A stretch of 64,000 nt of DNA from Falsiroseomonas ponticola. Its GTDB lineage: Bacteria; Pseudomonadota; Alphaproteobacteria; Acetobacterales; Acetobacteraceae. Shown piece after piece: positions 7,765-16,100 of the stretch. The translations under genes were made by a program, and so were the position numbers. Positions within the stretch are counted from its first letter, which is position 1. Every line of letters starts with the position of its first letter. The stretch covers positions 1 to 64,000 of the forward strand of contig NZ_JAERQN010000013.1 in NCBI RefSeq assembly GCF_016805305.1. Reading direction: 5' to 3'. The notes beneath the pieces are model-generated. The model was not told where the DNA came from. It did no database searches and saw nothing but the letters and a program-made list of their open reading frames with translations.

Positions 7765-7808
7765 GCGGCGGCCGGAGGATTGCCGCCCCGGGGCCGGCGC
7801 GGCACCTT

Positions 7809-7831
7809 CCCCGCCTCCAGGAAAGGCGGGG
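7809..7831. promoter_or_regulatory. Hairpin directly before the HisD-family gene
   Basis: CCCCGCCT and AGGCGGGG pair perfectly (8 bp) around a 7-nt loop. The 3' arm includes the AAAGGCGGGG Shine-Dalgarno region of the gene starting at 7841. It could terminate hemP transcription or mask the ribosome-binding site. There is no T-run. Confidence 0.45.
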
Positions 7832-7840
7832 ACACCGGCA

Positions 7841-9148
7841 ATGGCGCAATGGCTGAAGCGTTCGATCGCGGCGGATGACAAGGAAGCCGCCCAGGCCCAG
7901 GTGCGCGCCACCGTCGAAGGCCTGCTGGCCGATATCGCGAAGCGCGGCGACGCTGCGGTGCGGGAGATGTCGGCCAGGTTCGATGGCTGGGACCGCAGCG
8001 ATTTCCGCCTGACGGACGCCGAGATCCGCGCCTGCCTGTCGGAACTGCCGGCGCGCGCGCTGGACGATATCCGCTTCGCGCAGGAGCAGGTGCGCAACTT
8101 CGCGCAGCACCAGCGCGAATCGATGCGCGACGTGGAGGTGGAGACGCTGCCGGGCGTCGTGCTCGGCCATCGCAACATCCCCGTCAATTCCGTCGGCTGC
8201 TACGTGCCGGGCGGCAAGTATCCGCTGCTGGCCTCCGCCCATATGTCCGTCGTGACCGCGAAGGTGGCGGGCGTGCCGCGCATCGCCACCTGCGCGCCGC
8301 CCTACAACGGCAAGCCCGCGCCGGCGATCGTGGCCGCGCAGCACCTGGCCGGCGCGGATGAGATCCGCGTGCTCGGCGGCGTGCAGGCCGTGGGCGCCAT
8401 GGCGCTGGGGACGGAGAGCATCGCGCCCGTGGACATGCTGGTCGGCCCCGGCAATGCCTATGTCGCGGAGGCCAAGCGGCAATTGTTCGGCCGCGTCGGC
8501 ATCGATCTCTTCGCGGGCCCGACGGAGACGCTGGTGATCGCGGACGACACGGTGGATGGCGAACTCTGCGCCACCGATTTGCTCGGCCAGGCGGAACACG
8601 GCCCGACGAGCCCCGCCATCCTGCTGACGGATTCGGAAAAGCTGGCGCGCGACACGATGCGGGAGGTGGAGCGCCTGCTGACCGTGCTGCCGACCGCCGC
8701 CATCGCCGCCAAGGCCTGGGCCGACTATGGCGAGGTGATCCTCTGCGCGGACAAGGCGGAGATGCTGCGGGAGGCCGATCGCATCGCCTCCGAGCATGTG
8801 CAGGTCATGACCAGCGACGACGATTTCTTCCTGAAGAACATGACCAACTACGGCGCGCTGTTCCTCGGCCCGCGCACCAACGTCTCCTACGGCGACAAGG
8901 TGATCGGCACCAACCATACGCTGCCGACGCTGGGCGCGGCGCGCTACACGGGCGGCCTCTGGGTCGGCAAGTTCCTCAAGACCGTCACCTACCAGCGCGT
9001 GCTGACGGATGAGGCGAGCGCGATGGTCGGCGCCTATTGCTCCCGCCTCTGCATGCTGGAGGGATTCGTCGGCCATGCGGAGCAGGCAAATATCCGGCTG
9101 CGGCGCTATGGCGGGCGCAACGTGCCCTATGGGCAGGCGGCCGAATGA
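7841..9148 (+). CDS. HisD-family dehydrogenase, HpsN-like (sulfopropanediol 3-dehydrogenase type)
   Basis: NAD-dependent alcohol/aldehyde dehydrogenase with the histidinol-dehydrogenase fold, 435 aa. Conserved blocks: GHRNIPVNSVGCYVPGGKYP, SAHMSVVTAKVAGV, VDMLVGPGNAYVAEAKRQLF, the metal/catalytic motifs LGQAEHGPTS and ASEHVQVM, and YGDKVIGTNHTLPT. The QAEHG and NVSYGDKVIGTNHTLP variants match the HpsN branch, which oxidises 2,3-dihydroxypropane-1-sulfonate to sulfolactate, better than biosynthetic HisD. No other his gene is present. The SDR downstream might be HpsO/P-like. HpsN versus another HisD-like dehydrogenase cannot be settled by eye. Confidence 0.8.
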   Translation: MAQWLKRSIAADDKEAAQAQVRATVEGLLADIAKRGDAAVREMSARFDGWDRSDFRLTDAEIRACLSELPARALDDIRFAQEQVRNFAQHQRESMRDVEVETLPGVVLGHRNIPVNSVGCYVPGGKYPLLASAHMSVVTAKVAGVPRIATCAPPYNGKPAPAIVAAQHLAGADEIRVLGGVQAVGAMALGTESIAPVDMLVGPGNAYVAEAKRQLFGRVGIDLFAGPTETLVIADDTVDGELCATDLLGQAEHGPTSPAILLTDSEKLARDTMREVERLLTVLPTAAIAAKAWADYGEVILCADKAEMLREADRIASEHVQVMTSDDDFFLKNMTNYGALFLGPRTNVSYGDKVIGTNHTLPTLGAARYTGGLWVGKFLKTVTYQRVLTDEASAMVGAYCSRLCMLEGFVGHAEQANIRLRRYGGRNVPYGQAAE

Positions 9149-9173
9149 GCGCGTCCGATCGTCGGAGGGCGGA

Positions 9174-9188
9174 GCCTGCGGAGCAGGC
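9174..9188. repeat. Small palindrome in the hisD-SDR spacer
   Basis: GCCTGC and GCAGGC flank GGA. The surrounding 9149-9222 stretch is open in the SDR frame but translates to a low-complexity, non-enzyme-like peptide. It may be a dispersed extragenic palindromic repeat placed between the two genes. Confidence 0.35.
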
Positions 9189-9222
9189 GAGCACCGGAGG
9201 CGTGAATCGGCCGCGCCACGCG

Positions 9223-9987
9223 ATGGAATTGCCGAAGACGCCGTCCTTCCGCCTGGACGGGCGCCGCGCGCTGGTGACGGGCGCGGGGCGCGGCATCGGC
9301 CTCGCCGCGGCCTCCGCCCTGGCGGAGGCGGGCGCGCATGTCGTGCTGGCCGCGCGGTCGGCGGAGGAGATCGGGCAGGCGGCGGAGGCCATCCGCGCCG
9401 AGGGCGGATCGGCGGAGGCGCTGGCGATGGATGTCAGCGACATCGACGATGCGAGCGCGAAGATCGCGAAGGCCGGGCCCTTCCACGTGCTGGTGAACAA
9501 TGCCGGCACCAACCGCCCCGCGCCCTTCCCGGACGTCACGCCCGGCGATTTCGACGCGGTGATGAACCTGAATGTCCGCGCCGCCTTCTTCGTGGCGCAG
9601 GCGGTGGCGAAGGGGATGATCGGGGCCGGCATCCCGGGCTCCATCATCCATGTGTCGTCGCAGATGGGGCATGTCGGCGGGGCGCGGCGCAGCGTCTATT
9701 GCGCCTCCAAATGGGCGATGGAGGGCATCGCCCGCGCCATGGCGATCGACCTGGCGCCCCATGGCATCCGCGTGAACACGCTCTGCCCCACCTTCATCGA
9801 GACGCCGATGACGCGGCCCTTCCTGCAGGATGAGGGCTTCAAGGCGAGCGTGCTGCAGAAGATCAAGCTCGGCCGGCTGGGCCAGGTGGAGGATCTGATG
9901 GGCGCGATCCTGTTCCTGGCCGGCGACGCGGCCGGGCTGATGACGGGGTCGTCGCTGCTGGTGGATGGGGGCTGGACGGCGGGCTAA
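9223..9987 (+). CDS. Short-chain dehydrogenase/reductase (SDR)
   Basis: NAD(P)-dependent oxidoreductase with a classical SDR fold, 254 aa. Cofactor motif TGAGRGIG lies near residue 18, followed by NNAGTNRPAPF; the catalytic Ser is in IIHVSSQMGH and the YxxxK pair in VYCASKWAMEG; the C-terminal dimer helix follows PTFIETPMT. The ATG at 9223 gives the normal SDR N-terminus (SFRLDGRRALVTG). An ATG at 9145, overlapping the upstream stop, would add 26 low-complexity residues. The gene probably shares a transcript with the HisD-family dehydrogenase; the substrate is unknown. Its end overlaps the convergent Bug gene by 4 nt. Confidence 0.88.
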   Translation: MELPKTPSFRLDGRRALVTGAGRGIGLAAASALAEAGAHVVLAARSAEEIGQAAEAIRAEGGSAEALAMDVSDIDDASAKIAKAGPFHVLVNNAGTNRPAPFPDVTPGDFDAVMNLNVRAAFFVAQAVAKGMIGAGIPGSIIHVSSQMGHVGGARRSVYCASKWAMEGIARAMAIDLAPHGIRVNTLCPTFIETPMTRPFLQDEGFKASVLQKIKLGRLGQVEDLMGAILFLAGDAAGLMTGSSLLVDGGWTAG

Positions 9988-10970
9988 TCCGGCCGCGCGC
10001 CGGATTCCTGCACCACGCGGGACCACTTCGCCGCATCGGCCAGCACCATGCGCGCGAAGGCATCCGGCGTGCCGCCGGCGATGTCGCCGCCTTCCTGCCG
10101 CACGCGATCCGCGACGCCGGGGGCGCGCAGCGCTTCATTCGCCGCGGCATTCAGGCGCAGCACCACGCCGGCGGGCGTGCCGGCCGGCACGAAAAGCCCG
10201 TACCAGGTGTTGGCGTCAAATCCGGGAAAACCCTGCTCCCCGATGGTCGGGATCTCCGGCAGCACGGGGCTGCGCCGCGCGGCGGAGACGGCGATGGCGC
10301 GCAGCCTGCCGTCGCGGATGTTGGACAGCGCGGTGGGGACGGAGGACATCATCAGCGGCACGCGCCCCGCGATCACATCCGTCACCGCCGCCGCCGCGCC
10401 GCGATAGGGCACATGGGTGAAGCGGATGCCGGCCACGCCCTGGAACAGCTCCCCCGTCAGGTGGGAGACGGTGCCGTTGCCGGGGGTCGCGAGGTGCAGC
10501 CCCTCCCGCGTCGCGCGCGCGGCGGCGACCACGTCCTGCAGGTTGCGGAAGGGCGAGCCCTCCCCCACCACGACGACATTCGGCGCATCCGCCAGCTGCA
10601 CCACCGGGATGAAATCCCGCTGCGTGTCGAAGGGCAGCCGCGCATAGAGCGAGGGGTTGATGGCGAAATGCGCGGTCTGGCCGAGCAGCACCGTGTAGCC
10701 ATCCGGCGCCGCTTTTGCCACCGCATCGACGGCGATGTTGCCGCCGGCGCCGGCACGGTTCTCCACCACGAAGGGCTGGCCGAGGATCGCGCCCATGCGG
10801 TCCGCGATGACGCGGGCGATGACATCCATGCCGCCGCCGCCCGTGCCCGGCACCACCATGCGGATGGGCCGCGCGGGCCATTCCTGCGCATGGGCGCTGG
10901 CGGGCAGCAGCGCGGCCGCCAGGGCGGCCAGGCCCCGGCGGCCGAAGGCGGGCGGGCGGGCGTCTCGCAT
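9984..10970 (-). CDS. Bug/TctC-family tricarboxylate-type binding protein
   Basis: Periplasmic receptor, 328 aa, with a signal peptide ending ASAHAQ. Bug landmarks: PIRMVVPGTGGGGMDVIAR, FVVENRAGAGGNIAVDAVAK, PDGYTVLLGQ, YARLPFDTQRDF, THVPYRGAAAAVTDVIAG and GLFVPAGTPAGVV. Family members bind mono-, di- or tricarboxylates and related anions and usually work with TctAB permeases, but none is encoded here. It is the last gene of an apparent operon with two metallo-beta-lactamase-fold genes, all divergent from the LysR gene at 12854. Confidence 0.92.
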   Translation of the reverse strand: MRDARPPAFGRRGLAALAAALLPASAHAQEWPARPIRMVVPGTGGGGMDVIARVIADRMGAILGQPFVVENRAGAGGNIAVDAVAKAAPDGYTVLLGQTAHFAINPSLYARLPFDTQRDFIPVVQLADAPNVVVVGEGSPFRNLQDVVAAARATREGLHLATPGNGTVSHLTGELFQGVAGIRFTHVPYRGAAAAVTDVIAGRVPLMMSSVPTALSNIRDGRLRAIAVSAARRSPVLPEIPTIGEQGFPGFDANTWYGLFVPAGTPAGVVLRLNAAANEALRAPGVADRVRQEGGDIAGGTPDAFARMVLADAAKWSRVVQESGARPD

Positions 10971-11015
10971 CGTCTCTCTCCCTCGTTCTCGTTCTTCTTC
11001 GTGGCAGGCGGGTCC

Positions 11016-11846
11016 CTACTGCGCCGGCACCATCAGGTCGGGCGGCGGCGCCAGGCCGGTCTCGGTGCCGGATTCAGGGACGGAGCCGCCATAGAGCAGC
11101 CCCTCGATCAGCTTCGGCACCGTCGCGGTGGGGTCGAGGATCGGCAGCCCGTGGCTGGGCGCGATCACCTTCACGTCGAGCCGTTCCACCAGCAGGCGCA
11201 GCCGGTCCACATAGGGGTTCATGTCCGTGAACTTGGTCCAGAACAGCGCGCGATCCGCGAAGACGGCGGAGACATCGGGCAGGTCGAGCGAGGAGGCTTC
11301 CTCCGCGCAGAGCCCGCAATGGCCATCCTCGTGGTAGTGGCTGTAGGCGAAGCCGTCGCCGGGGAAGAGCACGCGGCCGCCGCTGTCGAAGCCCCACCAG
11401 GTGGTGCGGAGGTCGCGGATCACCGGCTCCACCGCCACGAAGTCGCGCCCGCCGAGCGGGATGCGGTCGCCTTCCTTCATCGGCAGCAGGCGATGCTCGA
11501 ATTGCGGGAAGGCCAGGTGGTAGTCGCTGACATCGCCGCAGAGCAGCGCGTCGGGATACCGGCTCAGCACGCGGCCCAGGCCGCCGGCATGCGGCGTTTC
11601 CTGATGCGTCACGAAGAGGTATTTCAGCGGCGCGCGCGTCGCCAGGATCTGCTGCATCTGGCGGTCGATCAGCGGGAAATCCTTGGGATGCCCGGTCTCC
11701 ATCAGCATCGACGCCTCCGTCCCGCAGATCAGGAAGGCGGCGTTGTAGGTGTGGTAGATCTTGCCCTTGGCGCGCTGTTCCAGGCAGTCGCCCAGCCAGA
11801 AGACGCCCGGCGTGATCTCCCGCGGCAGCGGGTTCGGTCGGTTCAT
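11016..11846 (-). CDS. Metallo-beta-lactamase-fold protein 1 (FprA/ODP-like)
   Basis: 276 aa protein of the MBL fold. The metal-binding motif is VTHQETPHAGG, an HxExxH arrangement as in the diiron ODP/FprA lineage rather than HxHxDH. Later ligands are likely in FPGDGFAYSHYHEDGHCG and in APSHGLPIL. No flavodoxin domain follows, so it is not a full FprA. The ATG at 11846 follows AGGTGATC and sits 5 nt after the stop of the next MBL gene. With Bug and LysR neighbours it may hydrolyse or oxidise an organic acid derivative (inference). Confidence 0.8.
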   Translation of the reverse strand: MNRPNPLPREITPGVFWLGDCLEQRAKGKIYHTYNAAFLICGTEASMLMETGHPKDFPLIDRQMQQILATRAPLKYLFVTHQETPHAGGLGRVLSRYPDALLCGDVSDYHLAFPQFEHRLLPMKEGDRIPLGGRDFVAVEPVIRDLRTTWWGFDSGGRVLFPGDGFAYSHYHEDGHCGLCAEEASSLDLPDVSAVFADRALFWTKFTDMNPYVDRLRLLVERLDVKVIAPSHGLPILDPTATVPKLIEGLLYGGSVPESGTETGLAPPPDLMVPAQ

Positions 11847-11851
11847 GGCGA

Positions 11852-12745
11852 TCACCTGATCTCGTCGCGGTCGATGTAGCGGGAGGGGACGGTGCCGCGG
11901 GCGAGCCCGGCCAGCACCTCGTCCATCATCTCGAATTGCCGGCGCACCACGTCCCGCCCGCGCAGCACGCGGCCATAGCCGGGCGCGATGGTGGTGATGT
12001 CGTGGCGATCCATCACCTCCCGCAGCTTGCGGCGCAGCTGCTCCGTCTCGCCCCCTTCCAGCCACCAGTAGCGGGTGTTGAGGAGGAAGCTGCGGAGATG
12101 CGCGGGGCCGCGGAGGTCCTCGGCGCGCGTCACGCTCCAGGGGCCCTCGGCCTCGTCGCTCCATTCCTGCGTGAAGCTGTCGGAGGTGAAGAGCGTGCGC
12201 GTCGCGCGGTCATACAGCCAGCGCGTGCCGATCAGGCGGATCGGCGCCTGGAAGGCATCGACGGGACGGGCATCGCCAGCGCCGACCTGCAAGGTCTGCA
12301 CCCGCGCGACCAGCGTGGTCTTCATGGGCTTCGCGACGGCGCCGGCCTTGTCCGACCGCCCGCCGAAATCCACCCAGAGCGCGGCGTCCGGATTGCCGGA
12401 ATAGCACTGCTCCACCTCGAAATGATCGGCGATGACCTCGACGTTGCAGACGGACATGAATTCGTTGAGGCGCAGCGGATAGACGCTGAGCGGCGTGCCC
12501 GGCCGCAGCACGCTGGCGAGCTGCGCGATGATGCCCTTCGCATGGGCGGTGAAGCCGGTGTCCAGCATCAGCGCGGCATCGGGCTCCACCAGCAGGTAGC
12601 AGTTCACCGTGGTGAAGCCGCGCGCATTGGCGGGGTAGGAACTCATCCGCCCATCCAGCGGGCAGAGGCTGCGCAGCACATAGAGCCGCCCCGGCACCAG
12701 CTCCTCGACACCCGGTGCCAGCGTGTCCGCCACATCCATCAGCAT
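11852..12745 (-). CDS. Metallo-beta-lactamase-fold protein 2, divergent
   Basis: 297 aa. The N-terminal half shows the MBL beta-core pattern: GRLYVLRSL, TTVNCYLLVEPDAALMLDTG. The expected HxHxDH/HxExxH loop is replaced by sequence around LRLNEFMSVCNVEVIADHFE, with no recognisable histidine cluster. A later IGTRWLYDRATRTLFTSDSF gives the usual D/S-rich strand and TIAPGYGRVLRG the terminal motif. It may therefore be catalytically altered. The ATG at 12745 faces the LysR start across 108 bp. It is the first gene of the MBL2-MBL1-Bug operon. Confidence 0.7.
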   Translation of the reverse strand: MLMDVADTLAPGVEELVPGRLYVLRSLCPLDGRMSSYPANARGFTTVNCYLLVEPDAALMLDTGFTAHAKGIIAQLASVLRPGTPLSVYPLRLNEFMSVCNVEVIADHFEVEQCYSGNPDAALWVDFGGRSDKAGAVAKPMKTTLVARVQTLQVGAGDARPVDAFQAPIRLIGTRWLYDRATRTLFTSDSFTQEWSDEAEGPWSVTRAEDLRGPAHLRSFLLNTRYWWLEGGETEQLRRKLREVMDRHDITTIAPGYGRVLRGRDVVRRQFEMMDEVLAGLARGTVPSRYIDRDEIR

Positions 12746-12853
12746 GTGCGTTTCTCTCCCATGGTGGGAAGTTGAGACGCCGCGCCTTGTGGGGGCAAAC
12801 GACTTATGGTCACCTCCCCTTTGAGGAAAAGTCACAAGGGAGGGGCCTCGGCC
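12746..12853. promoter_or_regulatory. Divergent MBL2/LysR intergenic region
   Basis: This 108-bp spacer must hold both promoters. It contains TTATGGTCAC (12805-12814) and a second GTCAC before the LysR ribosome-binding site (AAGGGAGGGG). The GGTCA half-site recurs in the inverted repeat at 13742-13759, so these may be LysR-binding elements. Evidence is limited to shared half-sites. Confidence 0.4.
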
Positions 12854-13741
12854 ATGCGCCTGCCGCCGCTGAATGCGGTGCGCGTCTTCGAGGCCGCGGG
12901 CAGGCTGAACAGCTTCAGCCGCGCGGCGGCGGAGCTGCATGTGACGCCGGGCGCGGTCAGCCGGCAGGTGGCGAAGCTGGAGGATTTCCTGGGCCAGGCG
13001 CTGTTCCAGCGCGGCGCGGAGATGCGGCTGACGGAGGCGGGCGAACGCTACCTGCCCGTGGTGCGGGATGCGCTGGAACGGCTGCGGGACGGCACTCAGG
13101 CCATCGCGGCCGGCGGCCAGGCGACGCTGCATATCTGGGGATCGCGCTTCTTCATCCGGCTGTGGCTGCTGCCGCGCCTGCCCGCCTTCCAGGCGCTGCA
13201 CCCCGGCCTGCCCGTGCGCATCACCACCGCGCTGCCGGAGGATGAGCCGCCAGCCGACATGGATGTGGCGATCGGGCCGGACCGGCCGGCGCTGGCCGGG
13301 CTGCGGTCCCACAAGCTGCTGGACCGCATCGTCGTGCCGGTGTGCAGCCCGGACTATCTGCGCCACGCCGCACCGCTGCGCACGCCGCAGGACCTGGCGC
13401 ACCACGCGCTGCTGCAGACGCCGCGCGATGCCGATGACTGGCAGCGCTGGTACGCGCTGACCGGCGCGCCGCCGGTGCGGCTGCCGCGGCCCATCACCTT
13501 CACCAGCACGGACATGGCCTATAGCGCCGCGCTGGACGGGCTCGGCATCGCGCTCGGCCGGCTGGGCTTCATCGAGGCCGACCTCCAGGCCGGGCGCCTG
13601 GTGCAGCCTTTCGACGTGGCGCTGCGCGCGCAGGGCGCCTTCCACCTGATGATCCGGGAGGCCGATCCCCTGCCCGCCCGCATCGCGATCTTCCGCGACT
13701 GGATCCTGGCGCAACTGGACAGCCCCGCGCCCAGCCGATAA
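12854..13741 (+). CDS. LysR-family regulator (GcvA-like)
   Basis: LTTR, 295 aa. The N-terminal HTH (residues about 6-60) reads LNAVRVFEAAGRLNSFSRAA, then ELHVTPGAVSRQVAKLEDF, with the GcvA-type LFQRGAEMRLTEAGERYL. The effector-binding domain starts about residue 93 (LHIWGSRFFIRLWLLPRLPA) and ends LQAGRLVQPF. The ATG at 12854 follows AAGGGAGGGG. It is divergent from the MBL/Bug operon and followed after 38 nt by an acyl-CoA dehydrogenase operon preceded by an inverted repeat. It plausibly controls one or both (inference). Confidence 0.88.
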   Translation: MRLPPLNAVRVFEAAGRLNSFSRAAAELHVTPGAVSRQVAKLEDFLGQALFQRGAEMRLTEAGERYLPVVRDALERLRDGTQAIAAGGQATLHIWGSRFFIRLWLLPRLPAFQALHPGLPVRITTALPEDEPPADMDVAIGPDRPALAGLRSHKLLDRIVVPVCSPDYLRHAAPLRTPQDLAHHALLQTPRDADDWQRWYALTGAPPVRLPRPITFTSTDMAYSAALDGLGIALGRLGFIEADLQAGRLVQPFDVALRAQGAFHLMIREADPLPARIAIFRDWILAQLDSPAPSR

Positions 13742-13759
13742 AGGTCATAACACTGACCT
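13742..13759. promoter_or_regulatory. Perfect inverted repeat AGGTCA-N6-TGACCT
   Basis: AGGTCA (13742-13747) and TGACCT (13754-13759) lie exactly in the 38-nt gap between the LysR stop and the acyl-CoA dehydrogenase start. Sequence around it (TAA, CTAAGATGA) is AT-rich for the genome. It looks like an operator for the downstream operon. The cognate regulator is unknown; the LysR just upstream is the simplest candidate. Confidence 0.5.
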
Positions 13760-13779
13760 AAGATGAGGGGGAACGCGGC

Positions 13780-14928
13780 ATGACGCTGGAGGAGCTCGAC
13801 GCGCTGGATGACGGCGCCTTCCGCCTGCATGTCCGCGCCTGGGTGGAGGCGAATACGCCGGAGGAGCTGCGCTTCCCCCGCCGCCGCCTGCATTGGCATG
13901 AGAACCGCCCCTGGTACCTGGCGCTGTCGCGGCAGGGATGGCTGGCGCCGGCCTGGCCCCGCGAATACGGCGGCATGGGGCTGGGCGCGGCGCGGCAGCT
14001 CATCATGATCGAGGAGTTCGAGCGCCATGGCTGCCCGCGCGTCAGCGACATGGGCGTGCTCATGCTCGGGCCGCTGCTGCTGAAGCATGGCAGCGAGGAA
14101 CAGAAGCGCCGCTTCCTGCCGCGCATCCTCTCGGGCGAGGACATCTGGGCGCAGGGCTATTCGGAACCCGATGCGGGGTCGGACCTGGCGGCGCTGCGGC
14201 TGGAGGCGGTGCTGGATGGCGACCATTGGGTGCTGAACGGGCAGAAGACCTGGATCACCTTCGCCAATGACGCCAACTGGATCTTCGTGCTCGCCCGCAC
14301 CGACAAGGCGGCGAAGAAGCAGGAGGGGATCAGCTTCCTGCTGATGCCGACCGCGACGCCGGGCATCACCATCCGGCCCATCCTCAACCTCGACCAGCAT
14401 GACGAGTTCTGCGAGGTCTTCTTCGACAATGTCCGCGTGCCGCGCGACATGCTGGTGGGGGAGGTCAACAAGGGCTGGACCTATGCCAAGGCGCTGCTGG
14501 GCTTCGAGCGCATCGCCATCGGCAGCCCGCGGCTTTCGGCGAATGCGCTGGCGGCGATGAAGCGCCTGGCGGAGAGCATGGGCCGCGCGGATGACCCCGC
14601 CTTCCTGGAGATGCATGCGCGCTTCCGGCTGGAACTCGCGGACCTCAAGGCGCTGTACGAACGCTGCGCCGCGGCGCTGAAGCGGGGCGAGACGCTGGGC
14701 GCCGAGCCCTCCATGCTGAAGCTGGTGGCGACCGAGCTGTTCCAGCGCATCACCGATGCGATGCTGGAGCTGGCGGGCGACCATGCGGGGCTGCTGGACC
14801 CGATGCCGGGCGCCGCGCTGCATCCCGCGGGGCAGTTCCTGATCGCGCGGCCCTCCACCATCTTCGGCGGATCGTCGGAGATCCTGCGCAACGTGCTCGC
14901 GCGCGGGCTGCTGGAGCTGCCGGCATGA
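13780..14928 (+). CDS. Acyl-CoA dehydrogenase, large chain of pair
   Basis: FAD-dependent acyl-CoA dehydrogenase, 382 aa. Motifs: WLAPAWPREYGGMGLGAA, GYSEPDAGSDLAALRLEA (the FAD/substrate loop), NGQKTWITFA and C-terminal TIFGGSSEILRNVLARGLL. It forms a 4-nt-overlap operon with a CaiB-type CoA-transferase and a second, smaller acyl-CoA dehydrogenase. Such paired dehydrogenases resemble the heteromeric ACADs of steroid and branched-acid degradation. The substrate is probably an unusual acyl-CoA activated by the transferase (inference). Confidence 0.9.
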   Translation: MTLEELDALDDGAFRLHVRAWVEANTPEELRFPRRRLHWHENRPWYLALSRQGWLAPAWPREYGGMGLGAARQLIMIEEFERHGCPRVSDMGVLMLGPLLLKHGSEEQKRRFLPRILSGEDIWAQGYSEPDAGSDLAALRLEAVLDGDHWVLNGQKTWITFANDANWIFVLARTDKAAKKQEGISFLLMPTATPGITIRPILNLDQHDEFCEVFFDNVRVPRDMLVGEVNKGWTYAKALLGFERIAIGSPRLSANALAAMKRLAESMGRADDPAFLEMHARFRLELADLKALYERCAAALKRGETLGAEPSMLKLVATELFQRITDAMLELAGDHAGLLDPMPGAALHPAGQFLIARPSTIFGGSSEILRNVLARGLLELPA

Positions 14929-16100
14929 GCGGCCCCCTTCCCCGCCTTCGCGTGCTGGACATGACGCGGGTCTTCGCCGGGCCGTGGTGCGCGCAGATCC
15001 TGGGCGATTTCGGCGCCGATGTCGTGAAGGTGGAACAGCCCGGTACGGGCGACGATGTGCGCCGCATGGGGTTCCGCAGCGCGGATGGCGGGGGCGAGAC
15101 CTCCTCCTTCCAGGCGGTGAACCGCAACAAGCGCGCCATCGCGATCGATATCGGCAGGCCGGAGGGCCAGGCGACGCTGCGCGCGCTGGTCGCGAAATCC
15201 GATGTGTTCATTGAGAACTTCAAGGCTGGCGGCCTGGCGAAATACGGGCTGGACTATGCGAGCCTCAGCGCGCTGAACCCGCGGCTCGTCTATTGCTCCA
15301 TCACCGGCTTCGGGCAGGACGGGCCCTATGCGCCGCTGCCGGGCTATGACCCGGTCTTCCAGGCGATGAGCGGGCTGATGAGCATCACCGGCGTGCCGGA
15401 TGGCCAGCCGGGCGCGGGGCCGAACCTGGTGGGGTACAGCGTCTCTGACATCAATGCGGGGTTCTACGCCACCATCGCCATCCTGGCGGCGCTGCACCAT
15501 CGCGACACCATCAGCGGGAAGGGGCAGCATATCGACCTGGCGCTGCTGGATGCGCAGATCGCGGCGCATTCGCACATCGCGATGAACCACCTGGTCTCCG
15601 GCCGCATGCCGGTGCGGGCCGGCGCGGCGAGCCAGATCAACACGCCCTGGCAGGCCTTCGAGACGGCGGACCGGCCACTGATGGTGGCCATCGGCAACGA
15701 CAAGCAGTTCGCCCAGTTCTGCCGCGTGCTGGGGCTGCCCGATCTGCCGGCCGATGAGCGCTACACGACCAACCGCGCGCGCATGGCGAACAAGCCGACC
15801 CTGCTGCCGGCCTTGCAGGCCGCCTTGATGACGAAGCCGGCGCGGGACTGGATGGATGCGCTGAACGAGGTCGGCGTCGCCTCCGGCCCCATCAATGATT
15901 TCGGCGCGGTGGCAGAGGATCCGCAGGTGCAGCATCGACGGATGTTCCGGCAGTTGCCGGGACAGGATGGTGCGGCGCTGCCGATGATCGCGAACCCCGT
16001 GAACTTCTCCGACACGCCCGTCGATTACCGCCGGCCGCCGCCACGCCTCGGCGAACACACGGATGAGGTGCTGCGCGACTGGCTGGGAGAGGATGCATGA
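14925..16100 (+). CDS. Family III CoA-transferase (CaiB/BaiF)
   Basis: Transfers CoA between acids, 391 aa. Family features: LRVLDMTRVFAGPWCAQILG, DFGADVVKVEQPGTGDDVR, NRNKRAIAIDIGRPEGQ, VFIENFKAGGLAKYGLDY, SITGFGQDGPYAPLPGYD. The catalytic Asp is D175 in SVSDINAGFYA. The ATG overlaps the upstream stop (ATGA) and its stop overlaps the next start. It sits between the two acyl-CoA dehydrogenases and likely activates their substrate. Confidence 0.92.
   Translation: MSGPLPRLRVLDMTRVFAGPWCAQILGDFGADVVKVEQPGTGDDVRRMGFRSADGGGETSSFQAVNRNKRAIAIDIGRPEGQATLRALVAKSDVFIENFKAGGLAKYGLDYASLSALNPRLVYCSITGFGQDGPYAPLPGYDPVFQAMSGLMSITGVPDGQPGAGPNLVGYSVSDINAGFYATIAILAALHHRDTISGKGQHIDLALLDAQIAAHSHIAMNHLVSGRMPVRAGAASQINTPWQAFETADRPLMVAIGNDKQFAQFCRVLGLPDLPADERYTTNRARMANKPTLLPALQAALMTKPARDWMDALNEVGVASGPINDFGAVAEDPQVQHRRMFRQLPGQDGAALPMIANPVNFSDTPVDYRRPPPRLGEHTDEVLRDWLGEDA

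Noticed and set aside
7841..9148. Biosynthetic histidinol dehydrogenase hisD
   Set aside because: No his operon neighbours, and the NVSYGDKVIGTNHTLP and QAEHG variants fit the HpsN-like branch better; not fully excluded.
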